Positions 54,898-64,000 of a stretch of DNA of 64,000 nucleotides are shown here, one piece after another; the first letter of the stretch is position 1; the number at the start of each line of letters is the position of its first letter. This DNA is from Ovis canadensis. Its lineage: Eukaryota; Chordata; Mammalia; Artiodactyla; Bovidae. A program made the position numbers and the translations under genes. The stretch covers positions 35,908,501 to 35,972,500 of the forward strand of contig NC_091245.1 in assembly GCF_042477335.2 (NCBI RefSeq). The letters are read 5' to 3'. The notes beneath the pieces are model-generated. The model worked only from the letters and a program-made list of their open reading frames with translations, ran no database searches and had not been told where the DNA came from.

Positions 54898-55740
54898 GCC
54901 CAAAATGAACAGCAAGGGAAAATGTGTTAAAATCACTGGAAGTCTGAAAAGGTTTAGGTAGGTTAGGGAGGCGAAAATTGTTTCAGTCACTATGCTAACT
55001 GTCAAGTGACTGAGAGGAGGATGGTATCAAATTCAACAAGTGCTGAATGAACCCGCACACATCTGTAGGAAAAGGAACAAGTGTTTCAGATGCCTCCAGC
55101 CCCATTTGCTGAGTTGACAAGTTAATTACTCAGCGATCAGGAGATAACTTGGTAGCAGTAACACATGTAACTGTAATTATCAGGGGTTCCAGTAGTCGCT
55201 GTGTAATTATCAAGTAGTTTTCATGAAACAACATGTGTTTGCTTGTAAATATACAATTAAGCGGTGTTGCCACTGTTAACTATAAAACAAAACCAGCATC
55301 TGGTACTTAAGGTACCAGCTGCGGGTCGCCACAATTAAACTTTTCTTTAAATAGGATTAACTTTTTAAAAGGCATCAAATAGCAAAAACTCACAGTAGCA
55401 CATCTGATCATTCTCTTCTGCTTAAAATGAGGCTTGCCTCTTTTCTCATCACACCTTTAAATTTTTGATCTGTTTTTTAAGGTCACGCTCAATGCCAGTT
55501 CTTTTCCTTGTATTATGCAGATTCCTTTAAACAAGATATAAATTATTTTTCCTTAAATTCTCTAAACCTCTTTGTATCTCTTATGCCTTTTAATACATCC
55601 TACTTAGCTGGGAATTTGAGGCCTATCCATCTCTCAATAGTGCCACAAATATTTATTGGGGCCCTAATTATGTAGCAGGCCCTGGGCTAGGTAATGAGAA
55701 TAGATTTCAGTGAAATAGATAAGGCCTCTGCCACCACAAA
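54898..55740. other. Repeat-poor AT-rich block with TAATTA motifs
   Basis: About 840 bp without any recognised repeat. TAATTA cores lie at 55123-55128, 55174-55179 and 55204-55209. The last two sit in a repeated 11-mer, tgtaattatca (55172-55182, 55202-55212), spaced 30 bp. A dyad, ctggtac and gtaccag around a 5-bp centre, lies at 55300-55318. TAATTA is the core site for many homeodomain proteins. A developmental enhancer is an inference; no open frame supports coding. Confidence 0.4.
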
Positions 55741-55757
55741 CTTTATAGAATAGGAAG

Positions 55758-56031
55758 CTGCTGCTGCTGCTAAGTCGCTTCAGTCTTGTCTGACTCTGTG
55801 CAATCCCATAGACAGCAGCCCACCAGGCTCCTCTGTCCCTGGGATTCTCCAGGCAAGAATACTGGAGTGGGTTGCCATTTTCTTCTCCAATGCATGAAAG
55901 TGAATATTGAAAGTGAAGTCGCTCAGTTATATCCGACTCTTGGCGACCCCATGGACTGTAGCCTACCAGGCTCCTCCATCCATGGGATTTTCCAGGCAAG
56001 CGTAGTGGAGTGGGTTGTCATTTCCTTCTCC
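55758..56031 (-). mobile_element. BOV-A2 SINE, full-length dimer
   Basis: Reverse-complement dimer with a perfect 13-bp TSD, atagaataggaag, at 55745-55757 and 56032-56044. Confidence 0.96.
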
Positions 56032-56146
56032 ATAGAATAGGAAGAAAGGCATGCATAAACAAGTAATTGTCAGTGTGATATATTTTGTAAAAAAGAAACA
56101 AAGTTTGGTGGTATGCATTTTAATTCTCATTTAATCTAAATTAAGG

Positions 56147-56332
56147 GTCCCCAAACTCCAGGATCTAATGCCTCATGGTCTGAGGTAGAGCTGATATAAT
56201 AATAATCAAAATAAAGAACACAATAAACATATTGTGCTTGAATCATCCCCAAACCATCCTCACCCCCAATCTGTGAAAAAATTGTCTTCCATGAAGCTAG
56301 TCCCTGGTGCTAAAAAGATTGAGGACTGCTGG
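56147..56332 (+). mobile_element. Old hAT-type DNA transposon fossil
   Basis: Starts agggtccccaaactcc and ends gattgaggactgctgg, with weak inverted ends. The interior includes gatctaatgcctcatggtc and a gaaaaaattgtcttccatg block. This matches an old non-autonomous eutherian hAT element; the exact family is not fixed by eye. Confidence 0.6.
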
Positions 56333-56476
56333 TCTAAGTTACTTGAAGGTGGTAGCCCCAAGTCCTTTTTCCTCGTGTATTCAATAATTATCTATTTAGC
56401 ACACACTTTGTGCAACTTGCTGTGTGTCTTCTAGATGTTTCACAGTAAATAAGATGGGCATTATCCCTGCCTATAC

Positions 56477-56725
56477 TTTATTTTATTTTTTTTCCTCTAA
56501 AATTTTTTTTTAATTTTTTTGTTAATTTTTACTCTATTTTAGTTTACAATACTGTATTGGTTTTGCCATACGTTGACCTGAATCCGCCACGGGTGTACAT
56601 GAGTTCCCAATCCTGAACCCCCCTCCCGCCTCCTACCCCATATCATCTCTCTGGATCATCCCCATGCACCAGCCCCAAGCATCCTGTATCCTGTATCGAA
56701 CATAGAGTTCCCAAGGTATCTACCT
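56477..56725 (-). mobile_element. Ruminant L1 3' UTR, antisense
   Basis: T-rich start, then a ttttgccatacgttgac block, cgccacgggtgtacatgag, gttcccaatcctgaac and ccagccccaagcatcctg. 5'-truncated. Confidence 0.85.
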
Positions 56726-57240
56726 TAGGACCTGGAGCCTATCAAGTACTCTGTGTGTATTTGTTCTTTCCAGGGACATTAGCTAACCATCTTAGTACAA
56801 AATTATTGTCATCCTTGTCTTCATGTTGTCCAGGAGAATCTATTTTTATAGATTTTTTATAGAATATTTTTATAGAATATATGATCATATAAGATATTGC
56901 CCCAGAAGTGAAAACTTAGATCTATAATTTATTTGCTACTATATTTTCTTAAAGTTCATGTACTTATTATAGAAGTCTTTGACAAAAACTAGGAAAGTAT
57001 ACAAAATAATCACCCAAATGCTGTCATTCAGAGGGACCTGAATTTTCTCCCTGATATTTTTAACTTATAATTTTTTCCAAAGGTAAAAATTTTGTGTCCT
57101 GCTTTTTTCCACTTAACGTTATAGCCTGAACATGTCTGTATATTATTAAAAATCATCTCGGTTTTGACTAGTTTATATTCCATAATAAATATACTATAGT
57201 TCTTAAACAGTTCCTTAATGTCTGAATAGCATTCATTTGT
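56726..57240. other. Unassigned, possible old LINE
   Basis: AT-rich; a ccacttaacgttatagcctg block and a gtctgaatagcattcat-like block resemble old L1 3' sequence. Not firm. Confidence 0.35.
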
Positions 57241-57244
57241 TCAG

Positions 57245-57830
57245 TCTTTATTTAAAAACTACTTCTTTCAGCATGGTTCTGGGCACTGGAAATATGGTAA
57301 AAATTAAAACTGAGAGGGACCCATAAGGAGTTTAGATTCTGAAAGATAGATAATAAATAAATAACTACATGTTAAGGCTGGGGATATGAAGTAAAAGAAG
57401 GGGAAGAGGATAGAGATATGGGAGAGATGTTAATTTCCATAGAGCATTCAGAGAGAGTGTCACTGATAAGGGAATATTTGAGTAACAGCTGGAGGAAATA
57501 GAATTCACATGAATGAATCTGGAGCAACAGAGGGAAAGCAGGTGCAAAGGCCCTGAGCTGGGAACGTGCTTGACTTGTTCATATAATGGCAAGGAGGACA
57601 TTATGACTGAAGGAGAGTTAGCAAAGGGGAAGAGCAGCAGTGAAATCAGAACCGTGAAAAGTGACAGAGGTTTATTGATCACCTAGGGCCTTGCAGGCTG
57701 CTGAAGGTCTTTGGGTCAAACAGGAAGTTAAAATGCCAACATTTTAAAAGATCACCCTGGTTGTCGTCTTGAGAATAGATTGTAGGAAAGAAGGTTAGAA
57801 AAAGAAGCCCACTTAGAAGATTGTTACCAA
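57245..57830 (-). mobile_element. L2 LINE, antisense, long fragment
   Basis: Antisense L2 can be followed over 580 bp: gttctgggcactggaaat, a cccataaggagtttagattc block, gtgcaaaggccctgagctgg, cctagggccttgcaggctg and ttttaaaagatcaccctgg. Confidence 0.8.
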
Positions 57831-58396
57831 TAATGCAGAACTGTTTTTGGTCTTTGAATTAGAAATAACTTTAAAAAATCTTTATTATAACATTTTTATA
57901 GAGTAAAAAAAGTAATATGATGAGGTCTTATACTCCAGCTTCAACATGAAAAACACATGAATAATTTTTGTTCACCTATACCCATACCTATTACCAACCC
58001 CTATACCTTGTTGGATATTAACAACAACAACAACAAAAAAAAACTTTCCAGAATACACTATCTGTGTAAGTAAGGGAATACTAAGTAAACTTAAAAAAAA
58101 AAAAAAGTGAAGAAATCCCAAAGGAAAATAGTATAGCATTTCTGTAGTCTAGAATTAAATGTTCTGGACATAAAATAATATAGTTGGGAAAGTATTAACA
58201 TGAAATATATAAAGCTCAAATATATAAAGTTTATATTGTCATATGTAGAAAATTCATAGAAATTGATAAGAAAATTTACTAATACAACAACATACATTTG
58301 GGCAAAGGAAATAAAAAGCTTTTTAAAAGAGAGGTAAAAAGATGACACTAAAAATTCTAATCACAGAAGAAATCTAATACAAATAAGCTAAAACAG
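57831..58396. other. Unassigned AT-rich sequence
   Basis: About 565 bp with an (AAC)n run (58020-58036) and an A run (58092-58106). The right part (58270-58396) faintly resembles old sense-strand L1. Confidence 0.35.
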
Positions 58397-58585
58397 TAGA
58401 ATGGGAAAGACTAGAGATCTCTTCAAGAAAATTAGAGATACCAAAGGAACATTTTATGCAAAGATTGGTTCAATAAAGGACAGAAATGGTATGGACCTAA
58501 CAGAAACAGAAGATATTAAGAAGAGGTGGCAAAAATACACAGAAGAACTGTACAGAAAGATCTTCATGACCCAGATAATCACATT
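58397..58585 (+). mobile_element. BovB LINE internal fragment K, both ends missing
   Basis: 189 bp from the region between endonuclease and RT (sense residues GKTRDLFKKIRDTKGTF and RWQKYTEELYRK). It has no BovB tail and joins L1 sequence directly at 58586. This is not the product of a normal insertion, which keeps the 3' end. Confidence 0.85.
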
Positions 58586-59000
58586 TAGATTGCTTCCCAC
58601 GTTCTGGGTGTTGTAAATAGCGCCACAATGAACACTAGGGCAAAATATTTATTGATTTGACATGCTGGGCCTTAGTTGTGGCATGCAGGATCTTTAGTTG
58701 CAGTATGCAAACTCTTGGTTGTGCATGTGAGGTCTAGTTTCCTGACCAGGGATCAAACCCCCAGGTCTCCTGCATAGGGAGCTCGGAATCTAAGCCACTG
58801 GACTACAACAGAAATCCTGCATGTAATCTTCTTGAATTATGATTTTCTTCAGGTATATGCACAGGAGTGGGATTTCTGGGTCATATGATAGTTCTAGTTT
58901 TAGCTTTCTAAGGAACCCCCATACTTTATCCTTAGTGGCCTTACCAATTTACATTCCCATCAACAGTGTAGGAGGGCTCTCTTTTTGCTCTTCGTCACCC
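58586..59000 (-). mobile_element. L1, antisense, split by CHR SINE
   Basis: Left part 58586-58648 (tttagattgcttcccacg, a tgtaaatagcgccacaatg block) and right part 58817-59000 (ttcttcaggtatatgcac, gggatttctgggtcatatg, cccatcaacagtgtagg). This matches the same L1 region seen at 12130-12360. Confidence 0.82.
58649..58816 (-). mobile_element. CHR-type SINE, short form
   Basis: Antisense CHR-like with a tatttattgatttgacatgc start, ccttagttgtggcatgc, ccagggatcaaacccccagg and a ctaagccactggactac head. It has one block deleted compared with 52338-52678. Confidence 0.82.
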
Positions 59001-59555
59001 CTGTGAGGCATGTAGACTTCCTGTTGAATCACATATATGAACAGTAATTATATTCTATAAATGTTGTTCTGACTCTTTCCTCTATGCTAGGTATTTCTTC
59101 TAGTCAGTCCCATCTCATTCATAGGACTGCGCCTTCTCTGGAGAAAGTTGGCTAATATTTGGCTAGGTCTATGAAATTTCTGTTTGAAAATTGATCTATG
59201 ACTGTCGTTTCTCTCCTTGTTTCCAAGATATTACCTAGAAAGCCAATCATCTCTTGTGAGAATTAGATGATAAATAGGTGATAGTTCTCCTCCTGTGAGT
59301 AACATGTATCTTTCTCACTTTTGAGCCTTGAGACCTAGCATTCCAGTGTTCACAATTCCACGTGAATGAAACCACCATTTGTCTGGTCAGGCAAGCCACA
59401 ATCTTGATACTTCTCAGGGCTCCCCTCTCATCCAATCCATTAGCAATTTCTAGTGGTTTTAGCTCCTAAAATTTTCCTAAATATGCTTACTTCTCTTTAC
59501 CATTATCCAATCCACTTCATCATTTCTTTTCTAAGTAACCTTCTAACTAGGTCCT
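59001..59555. other. Unassigned sequence
   Basis: About 555 bp with no recognised repeat. A 62-codon minus-strand frame (59247-59435) has no known domain. Confidence 0.4.
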
Positions 59556-59559
59556 CCTT

Positions 59560-59850
59560 CCTGCATGCATGCATCTCTTAAATCCATTCTTTATATTCTT
59601 TCTGGAAGAAGCCTTCCAAATGCAAATCCGAGTGTGCTGCTCCCCTGCTCAAAACTGAATATTCAGTGTCTGCCCATTGCTCATGGATGAAATTCAGGGC
59701 CTTAACCCAACCTGTGACCTGCCTTCACCTGCCTCTCCAGCCCAATGCAAGGGCTCTATAGTCTTGGCTGGCTCTAACCATTCTGCATATTTTTCAGGCC
59801 CTCATCCTGGCAAAGCTTTGGTCCATGTAGGAGCTATGCATATATTGACA
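59560..59850 (+). mobile_element. L2 LINE, sense
   Basis: Sense L2-like blocks: ctgctcccctgctcaaaact, cccattgctcatggatg, aattcagggccttaacc, acctgcctctccagccc. It matches the region opposite the L2 at 57245-57830. Confidence 0.6.
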
Positions 59851-60245
59851 TACTTGGCCTTCGTTTAGTGTAAAGGACAATACTAGTACTTCCCTATCTC
59901 CTAACAGCCATTTTTATCAATTCTTTGCAACTTTTTCTTCTGTGCAACTCCTTTGCAAATGGTTCCCCTCTGTCTACTAGAGCCACATTGCTGGCAGAAA
60001 ACTGCCTGTGTGTTTAAACTCCCCTCTTGCAGGGGCCTTTAACTAATGGCTCTAAATGAGAGTTTGAAAAACCAGCAAACTTGCACAGATCAAGACAATA
60101 CTGAGGCCAGGCTTATAATCCAGAGCCCCCATGCAGCATCTGGCTGAGACTAGTCTCTGCACAGCTATAGCTGAGATCACATTGTTGCTTGGCCTCCTCT
60201 CTGTCTCTGTCTTACTTCCCCAGCCCTTACGCATATCTCTGTGAT
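59851..60245. other. Unassigned sequence
   Basis: About 395 bp with no recognised repeat. Confidence 0.4.
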
Positions 60246-60255
60246 AAATCTCTAG

Positions 60256-60958
60256 AACTGGAGATAAATGGATAAGAAAACTGTGGTACATATACACAAT
60301 GGAGTATTACTCAGCCATTAAAAAGAACACATTTGAATCAGTTTTAATGAGGTGGATGAAACTGGAGCCTATTATACAGAGTGAAGTAAGTCAGAAAGAA
60401 AAACACCAATACAGTATACTAACACATATATCCGGAGAAGGCAATGGCACCCCACTCCAGTGTTCTTGCCTGGAGAATCCCAGGGATGGGGGAGCCTGGT
60501 GGGCTGCCGTGTATGGGGTCACACAGAGTCGGACACGACTGAAGCGACTTAGCAGCAGCAGCAGTAGCAACACATATATATGGGATTTAGAAATATGGTA
60601 ACAATGACACTATATGCGAGACAGCAGGGGAGACACAGATGTATAGAACAGTCTTTTGTGGGAGAAGGTGAGGGTGGGATGATTTGAGAGAGGAACATTG
60701 AAACATATATATTATCATATGTGAAACAGATTGCTAGTCCAGGTTTGATGCATGAGGCAGGGTGCTCAAGGCTGGTGCACTGGGATGACCAGGAGGGATG
60801 GGATGGGGAGGGAGGTAGGAGGGGGTTCAAGATGGGGAATGCATATACACCCATGGCTGATTCATGTCAATGGATCAAAAAACCCACTACAATATTTTAA
60901 AGTAATTAGCCTTCAATTAAATTAAAAAAATTAAAAGCTACTGCAACTAATTTTAAAA
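60256..60958 (+). mobile_element. Ruminant L1, 5'-truncated, carrying a BovA SINE
   Basis: L1 ORF2 3' end (ggagtattactcagccatta, a ggatgaaactggagcc block) and 3' UTR with A-rich tail, on the plus strand. A perfect 10-bp TSD, aaatctctag, lies at 60246-60255 and 60959-60968. Only a short part of the ORF2 C-terminus remains. Confidence 0.92.
60432..60568 (+). mobile_element. BovA SINE monomer, nested in L1
   Basis: Single BovA monomer from ccggagaaggcaatgg to an agcagcagcagtagc tail. A perfect 11-bp TSD, aacacatatat, lies at 60421-60431 and 60569-60579. Confidence 0.95.
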
Positions 60959-61024
60959 AAATCTCTAGTGCTGGAACCTGTGCATTGGAACTACCTTTAG
61001 GGAACCCCACCTAAAACACCTAGA

Positions 61025-61285
61025 AAAGCATGTACTCACTCTTTAGATCTCAGGACAAATGTCACTTCTTAAGGATTTCTGACTACCTGAAGTCCTTTAC
61101 CATGCCAACTGATGAGCATTTCTTCTTCATAGTACATCCCAATAGAACTTTGATACATGGTGAGAATCTCTGCCCATAAGCCTCGTAAGGCAAGACCGTC
61201 TATGTTTGGTTTATCACTGTGTCCTCATTGCTTGGCGCAGTAGCTCAAGAAAAATAAGTCTTTATTAAATGAATGAATACAAGTT
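61025..61285 (+). mobile_element. L2 LINE 3' end, sense
   Basis: Sense L2: ctcaggacaaatgtcact, ctgactacctgaagtcc, gtaaggcaagaccgtc, atcactgtgtcctcattgc and an attaaatgaatgaatac end, the typical (tgaa)n finish. Confidence 0.8.
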
Positions 61286-61339
61286 GACAAGCTGTAAGTG
61301 TGATGAACATGAGTACAATGACAGATGAAATTTTATTAC

Positions 61340-61480
61340 TCAAACCATTTTTACTGAGCAGCTATATGCCAGCCAATGTAGTAACTGTTAAGTTTTCATA
61401 GGCACTCAATAAGTGTTTGTGAAGTAAACAAATTACATGATATATGAATTAATTGTACAAGGACAGTTATAATCTAGTTG
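61340..61480 (-). mobile_element. L2 3' fragment, antisense
   Basis: Motif tttactgagcagctatatgcc, then an aaccattttt-side junction and a ggacagttataatctagttgg block. Confidence 0.55.
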
Positions 61481-62540
61481 GAGAAAATAAAAACACTGGA
61501 ATATTTAAAAGTCATGATTTGTTGACATACCCCAGAGGGTGTCTAGTTGGTTTCAAAGTTACCTTAACAAAGAAATAAAAAGAGTTTATTCCTTTTGAAT
61601 TTCAGCCAGATGGGCTATTTCCAAAGTTATGTGACTATATTTGGCTGAAACTAAGGCACTACAAGAAGCTAAAGCTCATTATACCCCACCTATTTTCTGT
61701 GCCTGTACCTGACTTCTGAGGTTTTACTTGGCACGATCTCCTTTTACAAGAGCTTAGAATTGAAAACAGTTGAAGTTTCATGACTTTATAGTCAGTTTAT
61801 TTTTAAAGGGTGTTGGGGAGGTCCTCAGTTTGACAAACCTTAAATTGTTAAGATCTCATAACCCATATTTTAGGGTGTTCTGATTGCTGAGAGTTCATAA
61901 ACAAAAATCAGTATGTTAAGGTTGGAGATACTGTTTTCAAATAGAAACTAGGTTTGCATTTAGAGATTCTTACTCCAATTTCTGCCTCTCCCCCCAAAGT
62001 TACAGGAATGAGCTATTGCCTTATAATAACATCAGTATTACAGAGTGAACTCTCCTTCTAAAAGCCCCTATTCTAGGCAATGTTGGTTGGTTTTTGGATG
62101 AAGGGTTTAGCACATTTACTGTCCTAAGATCAAACTGCACAACTGAAGGTGCTGAGGATAAATTCCAAGCCAACTCTTGCTGAAACACTTATTCTGGAAT
62201 ATCACATATTGCATTAAGAAAAGGTGGCATTTGGCCAGCTGAATCATTAGCAATTGCTTTGATCTATGCTCTATTTTGAATTTTTTGATATGACTCAGAT
62301 TATGTTTCACAATGTATATTTCAATCATAACATCAGTAAGAATTATTGGGCATATTCTAAATGTAGCACATCATGTGTTAGCCTAGGCATAAAAATAGAA
62401 AAAGAAATTCCGTAAGAGGCATATATAAGTCAATCCTACCATGTTCCAGTTTTAGCTATTTCCTCACCAACTCCACTGATTTCATCCAAAGGAGGCTCAA
62501 CAGCACTTGGTATTTACTCTAGAATCATGTCAGGTTTCTA
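61481..62540. other. Unassigned sequence
   Basis: About 1.06 kb without a recognised repeat or coding region. Confidence 0.4.
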
Positions 62541-62544
62541 AGAA

Positions 62545-62815
62545 GTGCTAGAATGTCATGGCTAAGTGCCACTGAACTCTATGGGTTCGAATCCTGCTTC
62601 TCCACTATGCTCCATCAGAATTCAGAGGCAAATTGCTTAATCCCTAATTTCTGTGGGAAAATCATTAACCTTATGTGGTCTCAAGTTTATTCATCTGAAA
62701 GCTGATGATAATAACAGTTACCACCTCAAAACCTTTTTTTGGTAAGGACTAAGTGAATTCAGTATGTGTAAAGTACTTAGAATAGTACCTGAAATAATAA
62801 GCACTATGTTAAACA
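62545..62815 (+). mobile_element. MIR SINE, near full length
   Basis: tRNA-like head (gggttcgaatcctgc, matching an intact box B), then caaattgcttaatcc, agtttattcatctgaaag and gaatagtacctgaaataa. Despite the good box B this is a SINE: there is no cloverleaf. Confidence 0.85.
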
Positions 62816-62874
62816 GAAAACTTTTATATACACAAAAAACAAAACCATGTATTTGCTCACATTTTCACTGACAT

Positions 62875-63065
62875 TAGTGTGACCCTAGAGAATTCCTTAA
62901 TGTTTTCAAATTCCTTTTCTTTAACTGTAATGTGGGTCCACTGATCTCCCCACATTGTTTTATAAGGATTAAATGAGCTAATCTAGCAGAATATTGCCTT
63001 GCCAGCCAAAGCATGTGGCCTTGTACATATCAAGCATTTAGCAATATTTATTATATGAATGATTG
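62875..63065 (+). mobile_element. MIR SINE
   Basis: Sense MIR blocks: gtgaccctagagaattcc, ttctttaactgtaatgtgg, ggattaaatgagctaat, agcatttagcaatatttatt. Confidence 0.75.
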
Positions 63066-63114
63066 AGGGAGTTGAGTGAAAGAACAATTAATTTCTATGC
63101 CACCCCCATGTCAT

Positions 63115-63415
63115 ATTCACTGATTCATTTCAAGAAAGTTATTGAGGATCTTCTAGGTGTCAGGTACTTTATTAGATCCTAGGGGATGCCACAATGAACA
63201 AGGCTGTCTCTTGTGGACATTTAGAATCTAATATGAGAGACAGCTATTAATCAAATAAGCAAGCACTTCATTATAATTGTGACATGTGCTAAAAACCCTG
63301 TAAAAGTAGGATGTGTGATGATCACATTTATTCAGTACATTTCTCTCACTTTACAGATAAAGAAAGATAGGGTGGACTATCAGTTGAGAGTGAATCAAGG
63401 TCACAGTGTTAAGGT
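63115..63415 (-). mobile_element. L2 then MIR, both antisense
   Basis: L2: gttattgaggatcttctagg, a gtcaggtactttattag block and a gtggacatttagaatct block. MIR: actttacagataaagaaag and gaatcaaggtcacagtg near the end. Confidence 0.65.
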
Positions 63416-63421
63416 CTATAG

Positions 63422-63645
63422 GGCTTCCCCTGTGGCTCAGTGGTAAAGACTCTGCCTAAAACGTGGGAGCCGCAGGAGACATGAGTTCCAACCCTGCATG
63501 GGGAAGATCCCCTGGAGGAGGGTATGGCAACCCACTCCAGTATTCTTGTCTGGAGAATCCCCATGGACAGAGGAGGCTGACAGGCTACAGCCCATAGGGT
63601 TGCAAAGAGTTGGGCACAACTGAAGCGACTTAACACAGCACAGCA
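63422..63645 (+). mobile_element. Bov-tA SINE, full length
   Basis: Head begins ggcttcccctgtggctcag with a recognisable tRNA-like region, then the BovA body and an acacagcacagc tail. TSD taaggt(c/t)tatag at 63410-63421 and 63646-63657 with one mismatch. Confidence 0.95.
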
Positions 63646-63659
63646 TAAGGTTTATAGCA

Positions 63660-64000
63660 AAATTAAGGGTAAGGTACAGAGAACTTTCCTTAAACCGCCT
63701 TCCCTTACACATTCATAGTGTCGCCTTTATCAACATTGCCCATCAGAGCAGCACATTGCAATTCTTACAATTATGATTGCACATTGACACATCATACTCA
63801 CCCAAAGCCCATAGTTTTCAATAAACTTTATTCTTAATGTTGTACATTCTATGAGTTTGGAAAAATGCATACAAAAATGTATCCATCATTATGGTATCAT
63901 GCAGAGTGTGATACCTTACAGATTCTATGTGCCTTACCTACTCATCTCTTCCCCATCCTCCAGCTCCTGCAATCATATTATCTTTTTACTGTCTCCATAG
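63660..64000 (-). mobile_element. Old L1 3' region, antisense, runs off the window
   Basis: Antisense old L1 blocks: acattgcccatcagagc, cattgacacatcatactc, cccaaagcccatagttttc, atccatcattatggtatc, and ctttttactgtctccatag at the very end. Confidence 0.78.

Noticed and set aside
62545-62815. tRNA gene from the good box B motif gggttcgaatcc
   Set aside because: No cloverleaf can be drawn and MIR body follows. It is a tRNA-derived SINE. The same goes for the MIR at 45945 and for all Bov-tA and CHR heads.
1-64000. CRISPR arrays, bacterial operons, insertion sequences
   Set aside because: Composition and repeats are plainly mammalian; no spaced direct-repeat array is present.

Overview
This is a stretch of ruminant, almost certainly bovid, nuclear DNA. 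It carries the lineage-specific repeat set of that group: eleven BovB (RTE-type LINE) segments, Bov-tA and BOV-A2 SINEs, CHR-type SINEs, ruminant L1 3' ends and a class II (ERVK-like) solo LTR. Under these lie older mammal-wide fossils (MIR, L2, old L1, MLT1, MER20). I found no exon of a functional protein-coding gene and no functional RNA gene. Every long open frame I examined is a retrotransposon remnant, an antisense shadow of BovB, or chance. The longest, 209 codons, is antisense to BovB. The window reads as intergenic or deep intronic DNA.

Layout. 1-4.3 kb: Bov-tA end, degenerate ERVL/MaLR internal sequence, near-complete minus-strand BovB. 4.3-10.5 kb: BOV-A2, MLT1 LTR, MIR, L2 broken by a BovB that is itself broken by an L1 3' end, then a BovB tail and old L1. 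10.8-18.6 kb: AT-rich antisense L1 layers, with a younger L1, BovB and SINEs nested inside, plus two microsatellites. 18.8-23 kb: sparse MIR/L2, unassigned sequence and a BovB. 22.9-30.1 kb: two consecutive halves of one MLT1 LTR lie 6.8 kb apart. Between them are a processed BIN3 pseudogene, a 2.4-kb BovB, and a Bov-tA SINE carrying a 1,232-bp solo LTR. 30-42 kb: MIR/L2, MER20 split by a SINE, a CHR dimer, a MIR split by BovB, and a 1.7-kb block without recognised repeats. 42-45.2 kb: 2.9-kb BovB inside a CHR SINE. 45-56 kb: mostly unassigned sequence with MIRs, a 36-bp-arm inverted repeat, and a TAATTA-rich candidate conserved block at 54.9-55.7 kb. 56-64 kb: a DNA-transposon fossil, L1/L2 layers, an L1 carrying a BovA SINE, MIRs, and an antisense L1 that runs off the end.

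There is no operon or pathway here. What can be read is insertion history: target-site duplications (TSDs) date many insertions relative to one another, and about 21% of the window is BovB. All BovB copies are dead. They are truncated and frameshifted, and two of the four that retain the reverse transcriptase catalytic box have a damaged box. The most informative items are the BIN3 retropseudogene, the SINE/LTR nest, the split MLT1, the sharp inverted repeat at 49.2 kb, and the two repeat-poor blocks that could hold regulatory DNA. I did not find a new biological system that the sequence alone could support. Repeat family names come from recognition by eye, and edges without a quoted TSD are approximate to 10-30 bp.
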